Below, in pieces: positions 30,719 to 42,854 of a stretch of 64,000 nt of DNA. How positions within the stretch are numbered: the stretch's first letter is position 1; every line of letters begins with the position of its first letter. Origin of the DNA: Aureobasidium sp. EXF-3400 (lineage: Eukaryota; Ascomycota; Dothideomycetes; Dothideales; Saccotheciaceae); NCBI GenBank assembly GCA_024195585.1, contig SWBL01000039.1:62001-126000 (forward strand), given 5' to 3'. The notes under the pieces were generated by a model. The model was not told the origin of the DNA, did not search any database, and saw only the letters and a program-made list of their open reading frames with translations. Made by a program: the position numbers and the translations under genes.

Positions 30719-33700
30719 ATGATTCCCCTGCCTAATGGTTCTGCGTTTCCGTCGACCGTGGGCGGCAGCTTCCCAGGCGAGCTCAATTCCCTCGTCGACT
30801 TTGTCGCAGACGACGACCGACCCACTTTCATCCTTGATCATGCGACAACCCAAGTCTTGTACCGCAATAACGCCTTCGATGCTTTGGTAGCCACCGATTC
30901 CGAGAGCTCATCTTCTCCCCTATGGCTCGCTTCGCTCCTCGAGGCAGTCTGCCATGGCATCAGACCAAGTCCACGCACCACCGAGACGCTCCCCACCTTC
31001 GCCGATAGATCCTGGTCAAGAAAGAGTATTGGTACATCATGGACTGCTGTTAGTTGCCTTGGACAAAAACATCACGGTCTTGCGCCCGTAGCGGCACCGC
31101 AAGGCTTCGGTCGACCAGATGCAAACCCTCTGAAACGTCAAGAGTCGGACACAGGCTCGACTACTTCGGCCTCGACAGACCACTCGAGCATAGCATCCTC
31201 CGACCTCGACACGCCTTTCGAGCAGTTGGCAGTAGACTGGTTCTTGTCCCCAAGACCTTCTTCAGACGCCTACTACGACTTGCTAATCAACCACAACTGG
31301 CAAGACCAGACGGTTGGTCCTATCCATTCCTGGGATCCCATGATGCGCCAAATGTTTTCGACCATCCTTGCTTCTGAAGAGCCTCGTGTCTTGTTGTGGG
31401 GAAACGACCTGCTCAATCTCTACAATAAGCATGCCCGCCCTGTTTATGGCGACACCTTTCCTGGCTCTCTCGGTATACCCCTGGAACAAGTCTGGGGCGA
31501 AGCCGTCACCGGCGAGCTTGCCAATTTGATCAGGTCAGGTATCAAAAAAGGAAAGCCCATATGTCAGAAGAACCATGAGTTGATATTGGCGAGATATGGC
31601 TTTCCCGAAAGCTTGTTCTTCGACCTTACATTCCTCCCTATACCCTCACCCGACGGACGCTTTCTAGGCGTTATCACAGAGTTTACTGAAATTACCGAAA
31701 GGGTACTGCAGAGGAATCGACAGGAAATATCCAAATCGTTGCTGGAATCCTTTTCAAAAGTTCTTGATTTACACCAGCTTTGGCAAGCATTTGTGGAGAC
31801 TGTAAATCATAATTCCCGTGATCTAGCCTATGCAGTCGTCTACACTACCGCCGGAACCCAGTGGGCCAATACATATGAGCTCGAGGCTTCTTGCAACGTC
31901 AACTTTCCGGAGAGACATCCTCCGCCCGCCATTATCACAGCCCTGGAGAGTACAAACGGTGAAGTTTTTGTCTTACAGCGAAGCAAAAACACACTCCCAC
32001 CGTCGTTGGCAGTACCCATGCCTGATGTGGGCTCTGTCGACACAGCTTACGTTTTGCCCATCGTCGGTCTCGACGGTGTCCATGTTCGTGCTATTGCGGT
32101 GCTAGGTCTCGACCCGAGAAGAGCCCTGAGCCCTAGTATTCGTCAATTTGCCGAGTCGGTTCGCGACATGCTTTTCAAATCCGCTGCGCTCTTCTCGCTA
32201 CCCATGGAGCAGCGGGAATCCAAGGAAATATCTCGAGCTCTTTCCCAGCAATTGGAAACCATGACCATCAAGGCCGAGGAAAGCGAGCAAAACTTCAGCA
32301 GAATGTTGCGTGATGCACCCATTGGCATGTGCATGCATAGAGAAGACGGTCATTGTGTATATGTCAATGATACATGGCTCGAACTTCTGGGCATGAGCAA
32401 AGGTGAATTTTACAAAGCTGCTGAAGTTGGGCTGGCCTGGCGTGACGCTGTACACGAAGAAGATTTCGAGGCTGTCAACCAAATCTGGATCTCTGCCCTC
32501 GAAAAAGGAACAGCCGCAAGCGCCGAGTTTAGGGTCAAAGCAACCTGTTCAGAACGTGAAGTTCGCTGGCTTGAGATAAGCGCCCAGCAACGGCATAACA
32601 AAGAGGGCAACTTGGAGTACCTATACGTCTGGCTCAGGGACATTTCGAGCAGAAAGCAGCTTGCTGAACAAAAACTGCAAGACGCACTAGAAACGAAGAG
32701 AAGATCGGAGGTCTTCATCGATATGTACGAGCTTGAGATGAAATAAATGACAACGCAGTTGGCTAATGTTGTGCACAGGATATCTCATGAGATGCGCAAC
32801 CCTCTAGGGGCCATCTTATTGCTTGCCGATGGCATCGTTAACTCACTGCCGCCGGAAGCCACTGTGTTGACACCTGATCTACGCCACACGCTCCTTGATA
32901 CTGCGGCTAATATTCATCTTTGCGCGAACCACATGAAGCAGATTGCCGAGGAAGTTCTCACATTCAGCCGATTGGATTCTAAGCTTTTGATCTTATCGCC
33001 TGAGAAGATCCGACCCTTAGATACAGTGCAATCAGTCTTGAAGATGACCAAAGCAGAACTCGATTACGATCAGATTCAAGGCTCGATCGAGATACAACAA
33101 AGCTACATTGATCTTGCGATTGATAACGTATTGCTTGATCCAGGGAGGTAAGTAAAGACCGGCATTCTCAGCGTCCGAGACAATAAGATGCTAATCATAT
33201 TCCTCGAGTTAGGCTTTCACAAGTCATTCTCAACTTAATGACCAGTAAGTGCTTTCCACCATCCAACCGAAATAGTCATGCATACTAATACTGCCATCCA
33301 GATGCCATTAAATTTACCAAGGGCTCAAGCAAACGGCGCATTGTGATCAGTCTCGGTGCATCGCGAACAAAGCCAACTGCTAAAGATTGCCAAGTTATGC
33401 TTGTAGAGCCCCGTGAAGTCAAACTTGTCAAGGTAGCCCGACGGATGTCAATAACAGACGAACCCGTTGGCGAAGATGTCTTTTTGGTGTTCAGTGTCCG
33501 AGACACTGGTTGCGGACTAACTGAGACGGAGATGGGTCACCTTTTCCACCGGTTCAGTCAAGCTTCGCCGAAGACCTACAAACAATATGGCGGTTTGTCC
33601 AAGATTGACATCAAAAGAAAGCAGCTCCCTAAACTAACAAATTTTCAGGTTCCGGGTTAGGACTTTTTATTAGCCGTGAGCTTGTAGAGCTGCAGGGTGG

Positions 33701-34404
33701 CCAGATTGGTGTACACAGTGAGTCTGGGAAAGGATCGACGTTTGCTTTCTACGTCGAGACTGCTCGGATTGAGGCGCCTGTCGAAACACCAGCTGCACAG
33801 TTGGCGCAGACATCAGCCAGTGACCATCCGCAAGCTTTAGATGTCCCAGCTGTGCGTAAAACGGATACACCAGACCTTCACGTCTTGGGTGAGTACCCAG
33901 ATATTCATTTGTATCACTCATAACTGACGATCATAAGTTGTGGAGGATAACGCAATCAACCAGAAGATCCTTGCTCAGCAGCTTCGCAAGACAGGTTGCG
34001 GAAAGGTCCATGTTGCCGATCACGGTCTCGATGCTCTCGAAATCTTGTCAACGACTACGTTCCACAGGTCCTCCGGCGTGGAGCAAATCCCTCTGTCTGT
34101 TATTCTCCTGGACGTTGAGATGCCGATCATGGATGGTTTAACATGCGCACGACGCATTCGTGAACTCGAGCGGGCCAAAGAGATTGTTAGACATGTACCT
34201 ATTATTGGCATTACAGCAAATGCTCGTGTCGAGCAAATTGCTTCATGCATTGAGGCTGGCATGGATGAGGTTGTGGTGAGTGGTGACAGAATCATGACTG
34301 ATGTATTATGATGCTGACATTCTATGCAGACGAAACCCTTCCGCGTCTTGGATCTACTCCCTCGCATGCTGGCTCTCGTCGATCAACACGGTATAATATC
34401 TTGA
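30719..34404 (+). CDS. Hybrid histidine kinase (PAS/GAF/PAS-HisKA-HATPase-REC)
   Basis: My model is join(30719..32724, 32779..33147, 33213..33244, 33302..33592, 33649..33888, 33938..34275, 34330..34404), 1116 residues. Order: a PAS-like region (about 190-330), a GAF-like region (about 340-490), PAS plus PAC (about 525-645), the H-box [12 protein letters not shown] with His672, N-box NLMTNAIKFT, G-boxes DTGCGL and [11 protein letters not shown], and a receiver with acidic [15 protein letters not shown] (Asp1038) and TKPFR (Lys1094). All phosphorelay residues are intact. Intron 1 (54 nt) carries a TAA that would otherwise look like a nonsense codon splitting the gene before the H-box. No membrane segment, so it is a cytosolic sensor; the stimulus is unknown. 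Confidence 0.9.
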
Positions 34405-34590
34405 GAAGCCCATCAAACCCTCCATTCTCAGTATTACGATCCCACGCAAATATGTCGCGGTACCACACATCAGCTCCGGAAGCCAAGTCAAGTTTGACAG
34501 CGCTTGATTCGCATGGATGCAACAACCTGAAGGATCAACCTTCGAGCTGGCACTAGGCAAGCACCAAGCCACATTCACTGCAATCTTGAG

Positions 34591-34869
34591 TCAGTGGGAG
34601 AAAAACAAGAATCGATGGTCCGCGCTCACATTCCTGGAAGACCAGCCAGGTGTACGCTGCTCCTGCCGCCCGAAATCTTGAGCAAAAGCCTCGAGGTTCT
34701 TGTGCCTTATCTCGCGCATGTACTGGGCTTGTTCGCCTTGAGGTCTTGTGTGGTCGGTTTTGTCTGCTTCGTTTTCGGACATGACGAGCCAGATGGCGTA
34801 GCCACAAAGGCATAGAGCTGCGCAACCGAATATGACGACGGCTATGGTTGCGCCAGGCGTCAGAGCCAT
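34591..34869 (-). CDS. Small single-pass membrane protein
   Basis: 92 residues from an ATG at 34869. It has one N-terminal transmembrane helix (ATIAVVIFGCAALCLCGYAIW), then a polar tail with DKTDHTRPQGEQAQYMREIR and HKNLEAFAQDFGRQ. The tail looks conserved rather than random, and the helix-plus-tail design is common in small fungal proteins. It converges on the histidine kinase, ending 187 nt beyond that gene's stop on the opposite strand. The last about 15 residues may differ if an unrecognised 3' intron exists. Function unknown. Confidence 0.55.
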   Translation of the reverse strand: MALTPGATIAVVIFGCAALCLCGYAIWLVMSENEADKTDHTRPQGEQAQYMREIRHKNLEAFAQDFGRQEQRTPGWSSRNVSADHRFLFFSH

Positions 34870-35347
34870 GGTCGGACGATGATAACGCGAGTCGAGTGAT
34901 ACCGGTATCCTTGAATGTAAGCCGAGGCTGGCTTTCCAGAGTGATCAAAGCTGAGGTATGGCATCCAAAAGCTCCAACCTTGGTTGCTGATGCACTTTTA
35001 TATAGACATAGCTCATCCTCATACCTAGCTATCGCGTTGTACTATTCTGCATACATGTAAAAGTGTTTGATTCGCAGATTTTCGAGCGGACCAATCATTG
35101 TCAAAACACAAAGACTTGAAGCGAGTGGCCTTTTACTGCTACCATTTCTCTTCCGACGATTATAGACGCCTTTCTTATCCCATCTTACCTCTCGTTGGTT
35201 GGTTTATCGAGCCGGCCAATCAGCTTTCAAGCAGATGTGGGGGATCCTTTGTTTGCATGCTTCGGAGTTTGTCCGTGCTCCAACACCGTCCGACTGCTCA
35301 AGGATACCTTTGCTCCTTCTCGAAAAACATGCCTATCAGGTGTGACC
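34870..35347. other. Divergent promoter region
   Basis: It lies between the small membrane protein (minus) and the Zn2Cys6 regulator (plus). No coding sequence was recognised. Confidence 0.55.
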
Positions 35348-37152
35348 ATGGAAGTCAGGACCAAACGGCGGCGCAAAGTCGGTACCAAGTATAGCAAGAA
35401 TGCATGTGGAACGTGTCGGTAAGTAGACCACCTATCAAGATTCCCAAAAGTGGAGTAACATCGCCAACCGCTACTCGCAGAATCCGTAGAGTCAAATGTG
35501 ATGAGGCGAGACCTGATTGCAAGAGTTGTGTTGCTACCGGACGTATCTGCGATGGCTACAATTCGAGCTTGGACATCAACAGCAACAAGACTTCGCATCG
35601 GACGCTCCTTCCTGCGTCCACGACTCTACTTCCCATTGCGATTGCTCGGCAACCAACAAATCTGGCTTTCAACACAACCTCAGAGGACCAAATCTCTTTC
35701 CAGTACTTTACCACTCACATCATCTCGGGCTTGAGATTGATATTCTCCAACCACGAATGGATCACTCTATCCTTGCAGCTCTCCAGCACAGAACCCTGCA
35801 TCTATTTCGCGATTGCAGCTTGTGGCAGTGTCGCTAGCGCTCGGCTTGCCAGGAGGTATTCCTGTTTCTTTACCCCACCATCTTCAGTGAAACAAAAGCG
35901 GAATTTGAGGCAGTACTGCAAAGCGACTGCTGCTCTCCAAAAGTACATTGATCTTGCTGCTTGTGGAAAGAAGACCATTGAGCCTGTCTTGCTTTGTTGC
36001 TTGTTGTTTGTGGCGTATGAGACTTATCAGGACGAGAACTCACTTGCTGTCAAGCATTTGAAGTTTGGTAGAAGAGCTATTGAGGAAAGTACTACAGGGC
36101 ACTCGAGCTTCTCCTCGAAGGGGGCGGAGAGGGATGTTCTTGCTGCTTTTGACTGGCTAGGAGCGCAAGCCTTAGATCTTAGAGAGGAAGAACCACTAAG
36201 GAAAGAGCGGAGGCAAGGGTTCACACAGCCATTTGCGTCTGCATCGATACTGGATCTGGAATATGCAAAGCAGGCACTTGACAGTCTTGTTGCGGCTTCC
36301 TTGAACTGGAGATCAGACTTGCTAGCATTGGCAGCAGAACATGTCGCGACTCTCGATATTTCGACTCGACGACCGGCGATTTTGGAATGCATCATTCATT
36401 GCATTAGTCGTTCTTTGCCTCTGCTACCCGGTCATCCCTTACTACACCGACAATCCCAGCTTTTACAAGCGCATCAAGCATGGTCACAACAATTAGCATT
36501 GCTGCAAAAAGAACGGAGCCACACTCATCGCCGAGCACTACTCCACCTACAGATTCAACTGTTTCACTCATTCTTCATCTTTTCAACAGCGAGAGACACG
36601 CATACAAATCACACAGACCGGTTCAACGAACAAGCTTCTACTGTTCTCGACTTTACAGAAGAGTTCTTATCGCCTTATCCAGCAAAGCATGGGCCAAAGG
36701 CATATTCCACCAGCAACCAAGGACTTTATCCATACACACCCTTGCCTCAAAGACAAGAAGCTTGCTTCTCTCTTGAGTACGCAATCGTGCCTACTCTACT
36801 TGCTATCTGCTTCAAAATACGTCACTCGAAGATCAGGAAACGCGCCTTGCAACTACTGCAATCTGCCAACAGGCGCGAAGCTGGACAATGGAGTGGAGAA
36901 TTGTGTCACTACGCCGATGCCATCATTGCTTCTGAAGAATCAGTGGCTGGGGCTATTGTACCTGAGAGTGCGAAGACACTGGAGGTTGTCATCGAGTCAG
37001 CTGGATATCTGGAGGTCGGTCTAGTTTGTGGAAGATTTAGGACAGAAAGCGATGGAAGGTTAGAAGTTGTGGAGTACAATGGCGCTGGATTGCCGCCTTT
37101 ACGTCTGCAGCTTATGAAGCAGAGTGTCTTCTCATTTGGAATTGGAGCCTGA
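35348..37152 (+). CDS. Zn2Cys6 transcription factor
   Basis: My model is join(35348..35418, 35481..37152), 580 residues. The 62-nt intron (GTAAGT, CGCAG) interrupts the finger and joins CGTC-R to IRRVKCDEARPDCK, giving a complete CX2CX6CX6CX2CX6C cluster (Cys20, 23, 30, 37, 40, 47). A basic stretch TKRRRKVGTKYSKN precedes it. The rest is helical, with a fungal-TF C-terminal region of the DUF3468 kind (FFTTHIISGLRL-like start, LSSTEPCIYFAIAACGSVAS). It is the only DNA-binding regulator seen here. It converges on the GMC oxidoreductase, the first gene of the minus-strand cell-wall enzyme run, 147 nt away, so it is a candidate pathway regulator; that is inference from position. Confidence 0.88.
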
Positions 37153-37299
37153 CAAAGTGGTAGACCTCACTCGAGGATTTCAGTCCTTACCGAGGCTGAA
37201 GCACTATCAACATCATCACCAACGTGGAGTAAATGCACCATCGAGCAAGCCAATGTCTGTTGGCATGATACCGCCTACAGAAAATTACACTAGGGTGGC

Positions 37300-39446
37300 T
37301 CATGCCTTTGAGTCAACTTTCACCAGAAACCTCCCATCATCCACCTTGATCAGATCTGCGCCCTTCTCCCCTACAGCATAAGCTGTAGCCATGATGTTTC
37401 CGGACACGTGAGTTGGGAAGACCGACGCATCAATGACACGCAAGTTCTCGACCCCCTTGACCTTGAGTTTGTCATCAACGACTTCGCCCATGGTGCAAGT
37501 GCCGATCAAGTGATACTGCGTCGAGATGTGGTTTCTCACGTACTTAATCCTCTCCTCTTCGGTCTTAATACTTGCATCCTGAGGTGGGAGGATGCGATCG
37601 CCGAGTGACTCCTTGAGGACGGGTTGATTGGCAACCTTGTCCATCCACTTGATACCTTCGGCAAGAATTTTGGCATCAGCTCCGTTTCTGAGGTATCCCG
37701 GATCGATGCGAGGATGCTTTGTTGGATCAGAAGAAGTAATGTGGATGCTTCCACGTGATAGCGGATGTTCAAGACAAACGAGAAGCGAGGCACGGGTTTT
37801 GCCCTCGGGCGGAGCGCTGAAGAAGCCAATTTGACTCTCGCCTTTGCTCACGTCCAATTGAGCACCGATGCCTAAAACACAATTTTGTCAGTAACAGCAA
37901 GAGCATAAGCGCGGTGTAACCAACAGAAGGTCTGAATGTTTGCAAACTTAGGATCGCTCAGCTGTGCGATGATCGTTTCTTCCTGACGCTTTTCGAAATC
38001 TGTCTCTGCAAGAGAGTTCTTACGGATCTCTGCAATAGTGTCATCCAAAACCTCTTTGCTGACCAGCGAAGCGTATGACACGAATCCCATTAGCATGCCA
38101 GGGCTACCATAGGGCCCATCGCCAGTCTCTTGATATACCTTCTCCATGGCCTTTTGGTACTCGGAGTTGTGGAGGGAGTCGAGGGACTTCAAGCCATCCT
38201 TCAGATCGTAGAGCATTCCACCGAGGACGTGGTCCTGGAAATTGCAACCTACACGCTTATTTTCGATGAGGCATTCGACTCCAGCTGCTTTTAGAATCTC
38301 AGGGTCGCCGATTCCTGAAAGCTCGAGGAGTTGGGGGCTGTTGACGGTTCCACCAGAGAGAATGACTTCTTTCGATGCAGTGATAGAGTGTCTCTTGCCG
38401 CCATGCATGAATTCGACGCCGGTTACAGTGTTGCCATCAAGCAAGACTCTGGATGCCAATGCCTCGGTTAAGACCTTGAGGTTTGGCCGAGACAGATTTG
38501 GTCGCAGGTATCCTGTGGCGGCATAACTACGTCTACCTTTATCGGAAGTTCGGTCGACGGCTGCAAGAGAACTGTAGAAGCCAAAGTGATCTTCCATGAT
38601 CGATACAGTCAGCACAGGCAAGGAAGACCCGATCGAATGACTTACCTCCAGACCATGCATCGACGAGTGAGCTTTCCTGGCCACCGACTTGATATGCGGC
38701 CTTGCAAAAGTCTTCTTCGAATGGCTAATCCTTGTAAGCAATCGGTCGGGTTATAAATATCCTTGATCGAAGCCTCACCTCCCAGTAATCGTTGAACGAC
38801 GTGTGAATTGGACCATTAGTGCCATGGTATTCATCCTTGGCTGCAATTGGCATGAACTGCTTATTTGGGTGCTCCTTTTGCGGCGGATCATAAGTTTGGC
38901 TTTTCTTGAAGTAAGGTGCAAGCCCTACAACACTACGCATCAGTAATGGCAAGCACGATCCTGAGCAAATTGCACTTACCTTCCCATCCCCAACCTTTGT
39001 TTCCCAAAGATTCCCTAGAAGCACAATGAGCTTCGCAGCTTCCAAAATCATTCACTCACACAACAAACTCACCAAGCACCATAATCCTCCTTACTCCCCC
39101 TCACATACATCAAGTAATTGATCGCACTACTGCCTCCCAACACCTTGCCTCTAGGCTGCGACATCGTTTTACCTCCAGCTCCAGGTTGCGGTACACTCTC
39201 ATAGCACCAATCATATTTTTCGCGTCCGATAAGCGTAGGATACAGACTTGGTGTGTAGACTTGAGGGTCATCCATACGGTTTGCACCTGCTTCGAGGACG
39301 CCGACATTGACGTCTGGGTTCTCGGTCAGGCGGGCGGCAACGCAGAGCCCGGCTGTACCGCCGCCGATGACGATGTAGTCGTATTTTTGCTTGAAAAATT
39401 CATCGAGAGTGCAGAGGGCTGAGGTATCGTTGGTGGCACCGGGCAT
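37300..39446 (-). CDS. GMC-family FAD oxidoreductase
   Basis: My model is complement(37300..37871, 37925..38560, 38646..38724, 38779..38924, 38980..39014, 39073..39446), 613 residues. GMC enzymes oxidise alcohols or sugars with FAD; fungal members often yield hydrogen peroxide for lignocellulose attack. Seen: the ADP-binding motif YDYIVIGGGTAGL at about 22-34, the E of GVLEAG, the GMC signature GKVLGGSSAINYLMYVRG, the second signature SGGTVNSPQLLELSGIG, catalytic His in HLIGTCTMG and a second His in HVSGNIMATAYAVGEK. The last intron uses an unusual donor, GTTGGT. No obvious signal peptide, so an intracellular choline/alcohol-dehydrogenase-like role is also possible. Substrate unknown. Confidence 0.88.
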
Positions 39447-39846
39447 TTTTGATATATTGTTTTGGTGATTTGGTATGTTTTGCAATAGTCTTGGAATATC
39501 GGATTGGAGATGCAGGATCAGGACTTGAACTACTATATATAGTTGTAGAGGTTGTCCGGTCTAAGGGAGCCAGGTTGTTTGCTGTATGCCTCTCCACTGA
39601 TTCCCCTCACTGAGGGACAAAACCTACTCCTATGTACCCGGTACTTTTCTTCACCCCGCATTTGATCTATTATCTTGAACGCAAGTATAGTTCAGACGAT
39701 TTAACGAGAATTATCAGATATAGTGAAAATCATTAGCTAGATGATCCTGACATAATTACTTGAGAAAGAGAATATTACGAGTTCAAAATATGTTCCTTCG
39801 TGAGTGAACTATAGGCTGCTATATATGCTACCACAGATCGAACGTC
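39447..39846. other. Promoter of the GMC gene
   Basis: It contains the GMC promoter and the 3' flank of the GH43 gene. A TATA-like TATATATAG occurs at about 39533-39541. No gene was seen. Confidence 0.5.
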
Positions 39847-42072
39847 CTACTTTCCAGGAACAGGAAAGGTCTTTACGCTACTCAGTGTAGGTACAACATT
39901 ATTCATCAATCCAGTTTTCGCATCAAACGTAACCTTATCGATCGTCACCTCTCTATGCGTGCCGTCACCTCCTGGAATTGCAAAGCGATGATAGGCCATG
40001 TACCACTCATCCGTCCCGGGCACGTTGATGATCGAGTTGTGACCAGTGGCTAAGATCCCCTGGCTGACATCTTTTTGCAGCACCACGCCATGATAAGTCC
40101 ACTTTCCTGTTATCGATTTTGATGTAGCGTAGCCGACACGGTAGTTCTCAGAACCCGTGTCGTCGATAGAGTAGGTGAGATGATAGAGACCTTTGCGATA
40201 GTTGATAAACAGACCTTCACGGAAATCTTCCAGGCCAGTGATATTCTGGGCGGTGGACCACTTGATGGAGGTCATGTTATCATTCAACTCGGCGAGAAGC
40301 GGACGGCCGTTGCCCCAGAGGAGATAGTACTTTCCGCTGACGGGATCCAAGAAGGCATCAGAGTCAATAGCTTGGCCAGTGGTAAGGCGCTCGTTGTTAA
40401 GGATCATGGCTGTGGGCTGCGCAGTGAAGGGACCAGTGGGAGAGTCCGCGATGGCAACACCGATGGTCTTCGTGTTGTAGGTAGGATTCTGACCGCTGAA
40501 GTAGAAATAGTATTTCCCATGTCTCTCAATGATCGTAGGAGCCCAAGCGTTGCCCGTTGCCCATGGTACATTACCATTGGTGCCATTGAGGGTAAGGAAG
40601 GGTTGCGTACTGCGAGTCCAGTTTACCAGGTTGGGTGAGCTCCATGCATAGAACACTTGACCGCCCCAGCCAGGGAAGCCATCGGTAGTAGCATAGATAT
40701 AGTATGTCTTGTTGAAGACAGCAATGTTTGGATCTGCAAAGTAGCCTTTAAGTACTGGAGAGCCTCCAGATACAACACTAGCGTTCGATGAAGTGTTGAC
40801 AGTGCTTGTTGTGAGACTAGCAAGCTCAGCAGCAGTGATGGGTAAGACTGTTCCGTGTCTTGGACTAGGTGGCAGCCTGTATAATGCCGGGACGGTCCAA
40901 TTCGGGCTTGCAATGTTCTTGGTTTGGAGAGGAATATAGCCACGACCTGTAAACTCGTCGACGAACAAGTAGTAGTGATCCCCGTTCACATCGCCAACAT
41001 TGGACTTGAATGCTGTTGGACCTTCGACCCCCTGAGTACCAGCCTTTTTGCCGATGCAGGTATCAATGGTAGTCCAGGAGTCGGCCGTCACTCTGAGAGA
41101 AGTTGATCTCTCCTCAATGATATCGGTACAACCAGTCTCACCAGCACCTTCATCCTTGGTGAAACGATAGTAGACGTCGCCAGACTTCAGAACGGTGGAG
41201 TCAATGCGTGACATACCAACATCTTGCCAGATTTGGGGCTCGCTGAAAGTCACGAAGTCTCGTGTCGTGGCATACAGCATGCGGTGGTAGGTCGCTCCAG
41301 TACGATCGACGTCCGTAGAGTTGTAGAGCGAAGAAGCCCAAAAGACCACATAAGAACCAACATCTTCGTCGTAGTAAGCCTCGGGCGCCCATGTGTTTCC
41401 AGCCTCAGCTGGCGAAACCAGTACATGGCGTTGTTCTGACCATGTCTTAAGGTCGTGAGACTCCCACACTTCGAGGTAACGACTTCCAAATTTGACTGAA
41501 TCGCCCCAAGAGGTTCCAGAGCCGATGGAAAGATCAGTTGCGATGAGGTAGAAAGTATCGCCCTCGTGAGAGCGAATGATGAACGGGTCGCGTAGTCCAG
41601 TCGTGCCATAAGTCGACTTGAGAACTGGCTGCGCACCGTTGAGCTCTTTCCATGACAAGGCATTGTTGCCGTTACTAGCCGCAAAGTAGATGTTCTCGCC
41701 CGAGCGGGAGTTGTTGGTGAAGTATGCAAATGCGTAGCCTTCAAATGCACCAATGTTGGCTGCCTGACGGACCGCGGCAGAGAATTGTCGACTGGCTGGC
41801 GTTCCATTGCAATCGATAGCAGCAGTCAACTGAACTTGAGTTGTGGTGTTCTGTCTCTTGACGTTGCCATCATTCGAAATGACAGATTCGCTGTCACTGC
41901 TCCAAGTGACGTTCAGGCCACTTTTGGTGTTAGTGGGTAAGTGCAAGTTGCCACGAACATCATGGAGATTTGTGACAGTCAGAGACTCGAGGTCTGTTGA
42001 ACAAGTGCTGTTCTGGGTAGCGTTGGCTACCAAGGCTAGAGCCGAAGTTGCTAGAATATGTAATGAACGCAT
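39847..42072 (-). CDS. Secreted tandem GH43 arabinofuranosidase/xylosidase
   Basis: A single exon of 741 residues from the ATG at 42072. Residues 1-19 are a signal peptide (MRSLHILATSALALVANA). Residues about 22-105 look like an atrophied bacterial-Ig-type domain (LPTNTKSGLNVTWSSDSESV). Two five-bladed GH43 modules follow. Module 1 (about 115-415) has its acids in GLRDPFII, RIDSTVL and VEGPTAF. Module 2 (about 445-735) has them in GYFADPNI, IDSDAFLDP and FREGLF. GH43 enzymes release arabinose or xylose from arabinoxylan and arabinan. Many N-glycosylation sequons support secretion. Both modules keep a complete Asp/Asp/Glu set, so both may be active. Exact specificity cannot be read from sequence. 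Confidence 0.9.
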   Translation of the reverse strand: MRSLHILATSALALVANATQNSTCSTDLESLTVTNLHDVRGNLHLPTNTKSGLNVTWSSDSESVISNDGNVKRQNTTTQVQLTAAIDCNGTPASRQFSAAVRQAANIGAFEGYAFAYFTNNSRSGENIYFAASNGNNALSWKELNGAQPVLKSTYGTTGLRDPFIIRSHEGDTFYLIATDLSIGSGTSWGDSVKFGSRYLEVWESHDLKTWSEQRHVLVSPAEAGNTWAPEAYYDEDVGSYVVFWASSLYNSTDVDRTGATYHRMLYATTRDFVTFSEPQIWQDVGMSRIDSTVLKSGDVYYRFTKDEGAGETGCTDIIEERSTSLRVTADSWTTIDTCIGKKAGTQGVEGPTAFKSNVGDVNGDHYYLFVDEFTGRGYIPLQTKNIASPNWTVPALYRLPPSPRHGTVLPITAAELASLTTSTVNTSSNASVVSGGSPVLKGYFADPNIAVFNKTYYIYATTDGFPGWGGQVFYAWSSPNLVNWTRSTQPFLTLNGTNGNVPWATGNAWAPTIIERHGKYYFYFSGQNPTYNTKTIGVAIADSPTGPFTAQPTAMILNNERLTTGQAIDSDAFLDPVSGKYYLLWGNGRPLLAELNDNMTSIKWSTAQNITGLEDFREGLFINYRKGLYHLTYSIDDTGSENYRVGYATSKSITGKWTYHGVVLQKDVSQGILATGHNSIINVPGTDEWYMAYHRFAIPGGDGTHREVTIDKVTFDAKTGLMNNVVPTLSSVKTFPVPGK

Positions 42073-42854
42073 GGCGCCGAGAATATGGTCGTGGAAGCAT
42101 GAGGGGCAACAAACCAAGACTTTATAGTATGACTGCCCATCATCACGAACACGAGAATTGCCATACGATCATGCATGGTTGCTGATCACTCGTAGACCTA
42201 CGGATGAAAGCACACCGAAGGTTTCATGCCAAGTCACGTATTCATGAACAATTGCGGAGGTGAATGCTTGGCCTCGGGAGGAGACAGGTTAAATTGACTG
42301 GCATGCATCGCTGTCGAGGGGGACTCTTCAGCCGAACTGAACGAAGATCTCTGCTGCGCAGTCCTTGGCATGGCTGGAGGGTTGTACTACCACGGTGCTA
42401 CAGTAGTATTTAAGCTCTGCAGAAGACGAAGAGAAGTGGAAGAGGAGGTCGAAGATGACGACAATTGACTGTGGGGAAACTTCGGCACGTACCAAAACGG
42501 CAGTTTCTCCTCCGAGCCCTCCAAACTTGCCGAACCCTCCCAACCACGCCCAACCAACATGTTTGTCGACATCCGCTCGATATCGATCATCTATGGAACA
42601 TAAGTGCGAGATACGACTTCCATGGAGTTTTCTGCAGCTCGAGTATGCTCTTGCAGCTAACCCACACTCATTCGAACCATGTTGCATCTGAATCGACGTG
42701 CATCACTCAACATTCGCGTCACCAACAGTAGTACGATGGCGTGAGGATAGAAAGGATTCTGGACTTGAAAAATGGACTACGGAAACCTGCATATCTGAGA
42801 GACTCTGAGACATGTCCATGTTCTTCATATCTCGATTCGACCAGCGAGATGAGA
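42073..42854. other. Intergenic: GH43 promoter and CE5 3' flank
   Basis: No gene was recognised. Overlapping frames at 42328-42731 on both strands have no domain. Confidence 0.55.

Noticed and set aside
32725..32778. TAA in the histidine kinase read as a nonsense mutation splitting it into two genes
   Set aside because: The stop lies in a 54-nt segment with good splice signals, and its removal exactly restores the H-box.
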